From Deltaproteobacteria bacterium (lineage in GTDB: Bacteria; Myxococcota_A; Polyangia; DRWM01; JAAZOP01), in assembly GCA_016218815.1 (NCBI GenBank), contig JACRCX010000015.1:1-38043 (forward strand): 38,043 nt of DNA, given 5' to 3'. Shown in pieces: positions 36,478-38,043 of the stretch (within the stretch, counting starts at the first letter, position 1; the number at the start of each line of letters is the position of its first letter). The notes below the pieces were generated by a model. The model ran no database searches, was not told the DNA's origin, and saw nothing but the letters and a program-made list of their open reading frames with translations. The position numbers and the translations under genes are program-made.

Positions 36478-37863
36478 TCAGAGCAGGATGGTTTCGCAGC
36501 CGAACTGGACGTCGACGCGGGTGGTCGTGCCGCCGGTCGGCTGGACGCGCTCGCAGGTGGCGGGGCAGAGGACGACGGCGGTGGGGGCGGACTCGTCGTC
36601 GTAGTACCAGCCGCCGCGGTCGTCGCAGTCGGCGGCCGAAGGGACCTTGTAGACCGCGACGCTGCCGCTGCCGTCGTCGACCAGGACGTTGATCATGTCG
36701 CGCTGGAAGGTCTCCCCCGGCGGCGGCTCGGGGATGGAGATGGTGCAGTCGACGCGGCTCGCGCGCTCGACCGCGGTCGCGACGCCGTCGAAGAAGGGGC
36801 CCCAGGCGGCGGGTCCGTCGCAGATCTGCGCGCGCACGCCGCTGCGGCGCGACACCAGCTCGGTGTAGGTCGGGCCGCTGGAGGGCGGCTCGGTGCCGTC
36901 CGAGTAGGTGCAGGGGACGCTCCGGTCGGTCTCCGAGCCCCAGCCGTAGAGGGCGCTGAAGGTGTAGCCGTCGAAGAGGCCGCCCCAGCGCGGATCGAGG
37001 ATGCCTTCGGGGAGCGTCAGCCCGTTGAAGGGGTTGCTGCCGTCGGCGACGTCGGTCGTCGTCTCGAACCAGTCCGCCGTGGCGACGGGATCCCCGGTCG
37101 CCCCGCCGCTGGGACCGGCGACGAAGACGCCGCCCGAGCGCTCGACCAGGCGCGCGTTGTCGTCGCTGACCACGACGATGGTCTTGGTGGCTTCCGGTCG
37201 CAGGAGGTCGAGCCACGGGTCGCTGCCGCGCTCGTCGAGGACGGTGTAGCCGGCGGTCTGGCCGAGGGTGCCGAGAAACTGCTCGAGCGGCTGGGTGGAG
37301 CGGATGTCGACCTGCACTTGGTAGAAGAGGGGAGGGTTGTCGGCGCAGGAGGCGCCGGCGAGGGGCGGGGGGATGCAGACCTGGAAGCGGGTGCCGCCGG
37401 CGGTGGTGGTCTCGCCGACGCCGCGGAGGCTGAGCATGAGCACGCGGTAGTCGAGGCCGGCGCCGCCGACGAGCGTGGCGAAGTCGTTGAGCCCGGCCTG
37501 TACCTGTTCGATCGCGGGACGCATGCTGGCGGAGTTGTCCACGACCCAGATGATGTCGACGGGCAGGCGTTCGACGACGGCCTCGACGCTGGCGCTGGTG
37601 CAGGCGGCGTCGGGGTCGAGCGTGGTCTCTTCGGCTTCGGCTTCCGCGAGGTCGATGTCGGAGCCGTCGTCGGCGTCCGCATCGCCGCCTTCGGGCGCGT
37701 CGTCCACGTCGGCGCCGGGATCGACCGCGCCGTCGTCGGGGTGGGTCGCGACGTCGTCCGACGCGGGTGGCTGGGCGCACCCGGCGAAAAGCAGCGCCCC
37801 CAGTGCCGACGCGAGGCGGAAGGAACCGTGTTTCGTACTGCGGTGATGTTCGATACCAGTCAT
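36478..37863 (-). CDS. VWA-domain lipoprotein
   Basis: ATG at 37863 follows GGAAGG. The 461-aa protein has a signal ending ALLFAGC, an Asp/Ala-rich spacer (DDGSDIDLAEAEAEE), then a von Willebrand A domain: IIWVVDNSASMRP carries the DxSxS metal site, and IVVVSDDNAR supplies the later Asp. The later half has several cysteines and ends FGCETILL. VWA domains bind proteins through a metal ion. The gene converges on the radical SAM gene with only 27 bp between. Confidence 0.85.
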   Translation of the reverse strand: MTGIEHHRSTKHGSFRLASALGALLFAGCAQPPASDDVATHPDDGAVDPGADVDDAPEGGDADADDGSDIDLAEAEAEETTLDPDAACTSASVEAVVERLPVDIIWVVDNSASMRPAIEQVQAGLNDFATLVGGAGLDYRVLMLSLRGVGETTTAGGTRFQVCIPPPLAGASCADNPPLFYQVQVDIRSTQPLEQFLGTLGQTAGYTVLDERGSDPWLDLLRPEATKTIVVVSDDNARLVERSGGVFVAGPSGGATGDPVATADWFETTTDVADGSNPFNGLTLPEGILDPRWGGLFDGYTFSALYGWGSETDRSVPCTYSDGTEPPSSGPTYTELVSRRSGVRAQICDGPAAWGPFFDGVATAVERASRVDCTISIPEPPPGETFQRDMINVLVDDGSGSVAVYKVPSAADCDDRGGWYYDDESAPTAVVLCPATCERVQPTGGTTTRVDVQFGCETILL

Positions 37864-37936
37864 GATCGCCTTCCGCACCCCGCTCGACCCCGACGCAGGA
37901 TAGCCTAGAGCACCGACCGGTTTGAAACCAGCATCA

Positions 37937-38043
37937 TCAAGCCGCCTTCCGCTGTCCGCGCGTCTCGCGCTCGTCGAGGCAGTGCTGGATCTTCTCGAAG
38001 TTCTGCACCGTCGCTGCTCGCCGCACATCGTACAGGTTCTTCC
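37937..38043 (-). CDS. C-terminal fragment of a gene beyond the window
   Basis: The last frame before the right edge ends with TGA at 37937-37939 and reads KNLYDVRRAATVQNFEKIQH and on to GQRKAA. It has the codon bias of a real gene but is too short to identify. Confidence 0.4.
   Translation of the reverse strand, partial: KNLYDVRRAATVQNFEKIQHCLDERETRGQRKAA

Overview
The window is GC-rich DNA with strong G/C bias at third codon positions. It is most likely from a myxobacterium-like member of the Myxococcota. Supporting signs are Myxococcus-type Cys-rich repeats (CGDGxxxxxEECDDGN), MopE-like repeats (xxCDGxDxDCD), FG-GAP lipoproteins and a MYXO-CTERM-like tail (GCSC, hydrophobic helix, Arg cluster). 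No rRNA, tRNA or CRISPR array was seen. Assignment is from sequence character only.

Positions 1-15,120 form an accessory, defence-like region. From the left it holds a degraded IS481-like integrase, a Fic AMPylase, and a leftward cluster: a 235-aa protein, a double AAA+ ATPase, two small coupled ORFs, a tandem gamma-glutamylcyclotransferase-like protein and three hypothetical proteins. Next come an MntA/HepT toxin-antitoxin pair, a HIT-HNH operon with a nuclease-like third gene, a truncated nuclease/helicase-type ORF, a cytosolic thioredoxin-like protein, and an antitoxin with a broken MazF-like toxin. Two inverted remnants of the AAA+ C-terminus at 2651-3038 show past rearrangement. A 17-bp imperfect palindrome, GCGACAGGAnnTGWCGC on the + strand, recurs seven times here, always in the same orientation and mostly 23-54 bp upstream of leftward genes. 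It was not seen elsewhere in the window.

Positions 15,120-25,600 carry a MopE-type lipoprotein, a TPR lipoprotein, a 744-aa repeat protein with a predicted surface anchor, an FAD-linked oxidoreductase and a 1489-aa CoA-dehydratase activase fusion. The last two are 14 bp apart and look like one operon. A REP-like double hairpin, present three times in the window, forms the last codons of the activase gene.

Positions 25,745-32,334 hold two very large paralogous lipoproteins of the same architecture (Cys-rich repeats, then a fibronectin-like segment, then FG-GAP propeller), joined by an ATGA overlap.

Positions 32,562-36,450 are the most unusual part. A beta-propeller-like lipoprotein is followed by a 414-aa protein whose last 178 residues contain 47 cysteines in CTx/CTxx units. 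This overlaps by 11 bp a radical SAM/SPASM enzyme with CNLACVYC and a PqqD/RRE-like N-terminus. I propose a RiPP-like system in which the radical SAM enzyme modifies the Cys-Thr array, possibly before export. A convergent VWA lipoprotein and the tail of one more gene close the window.
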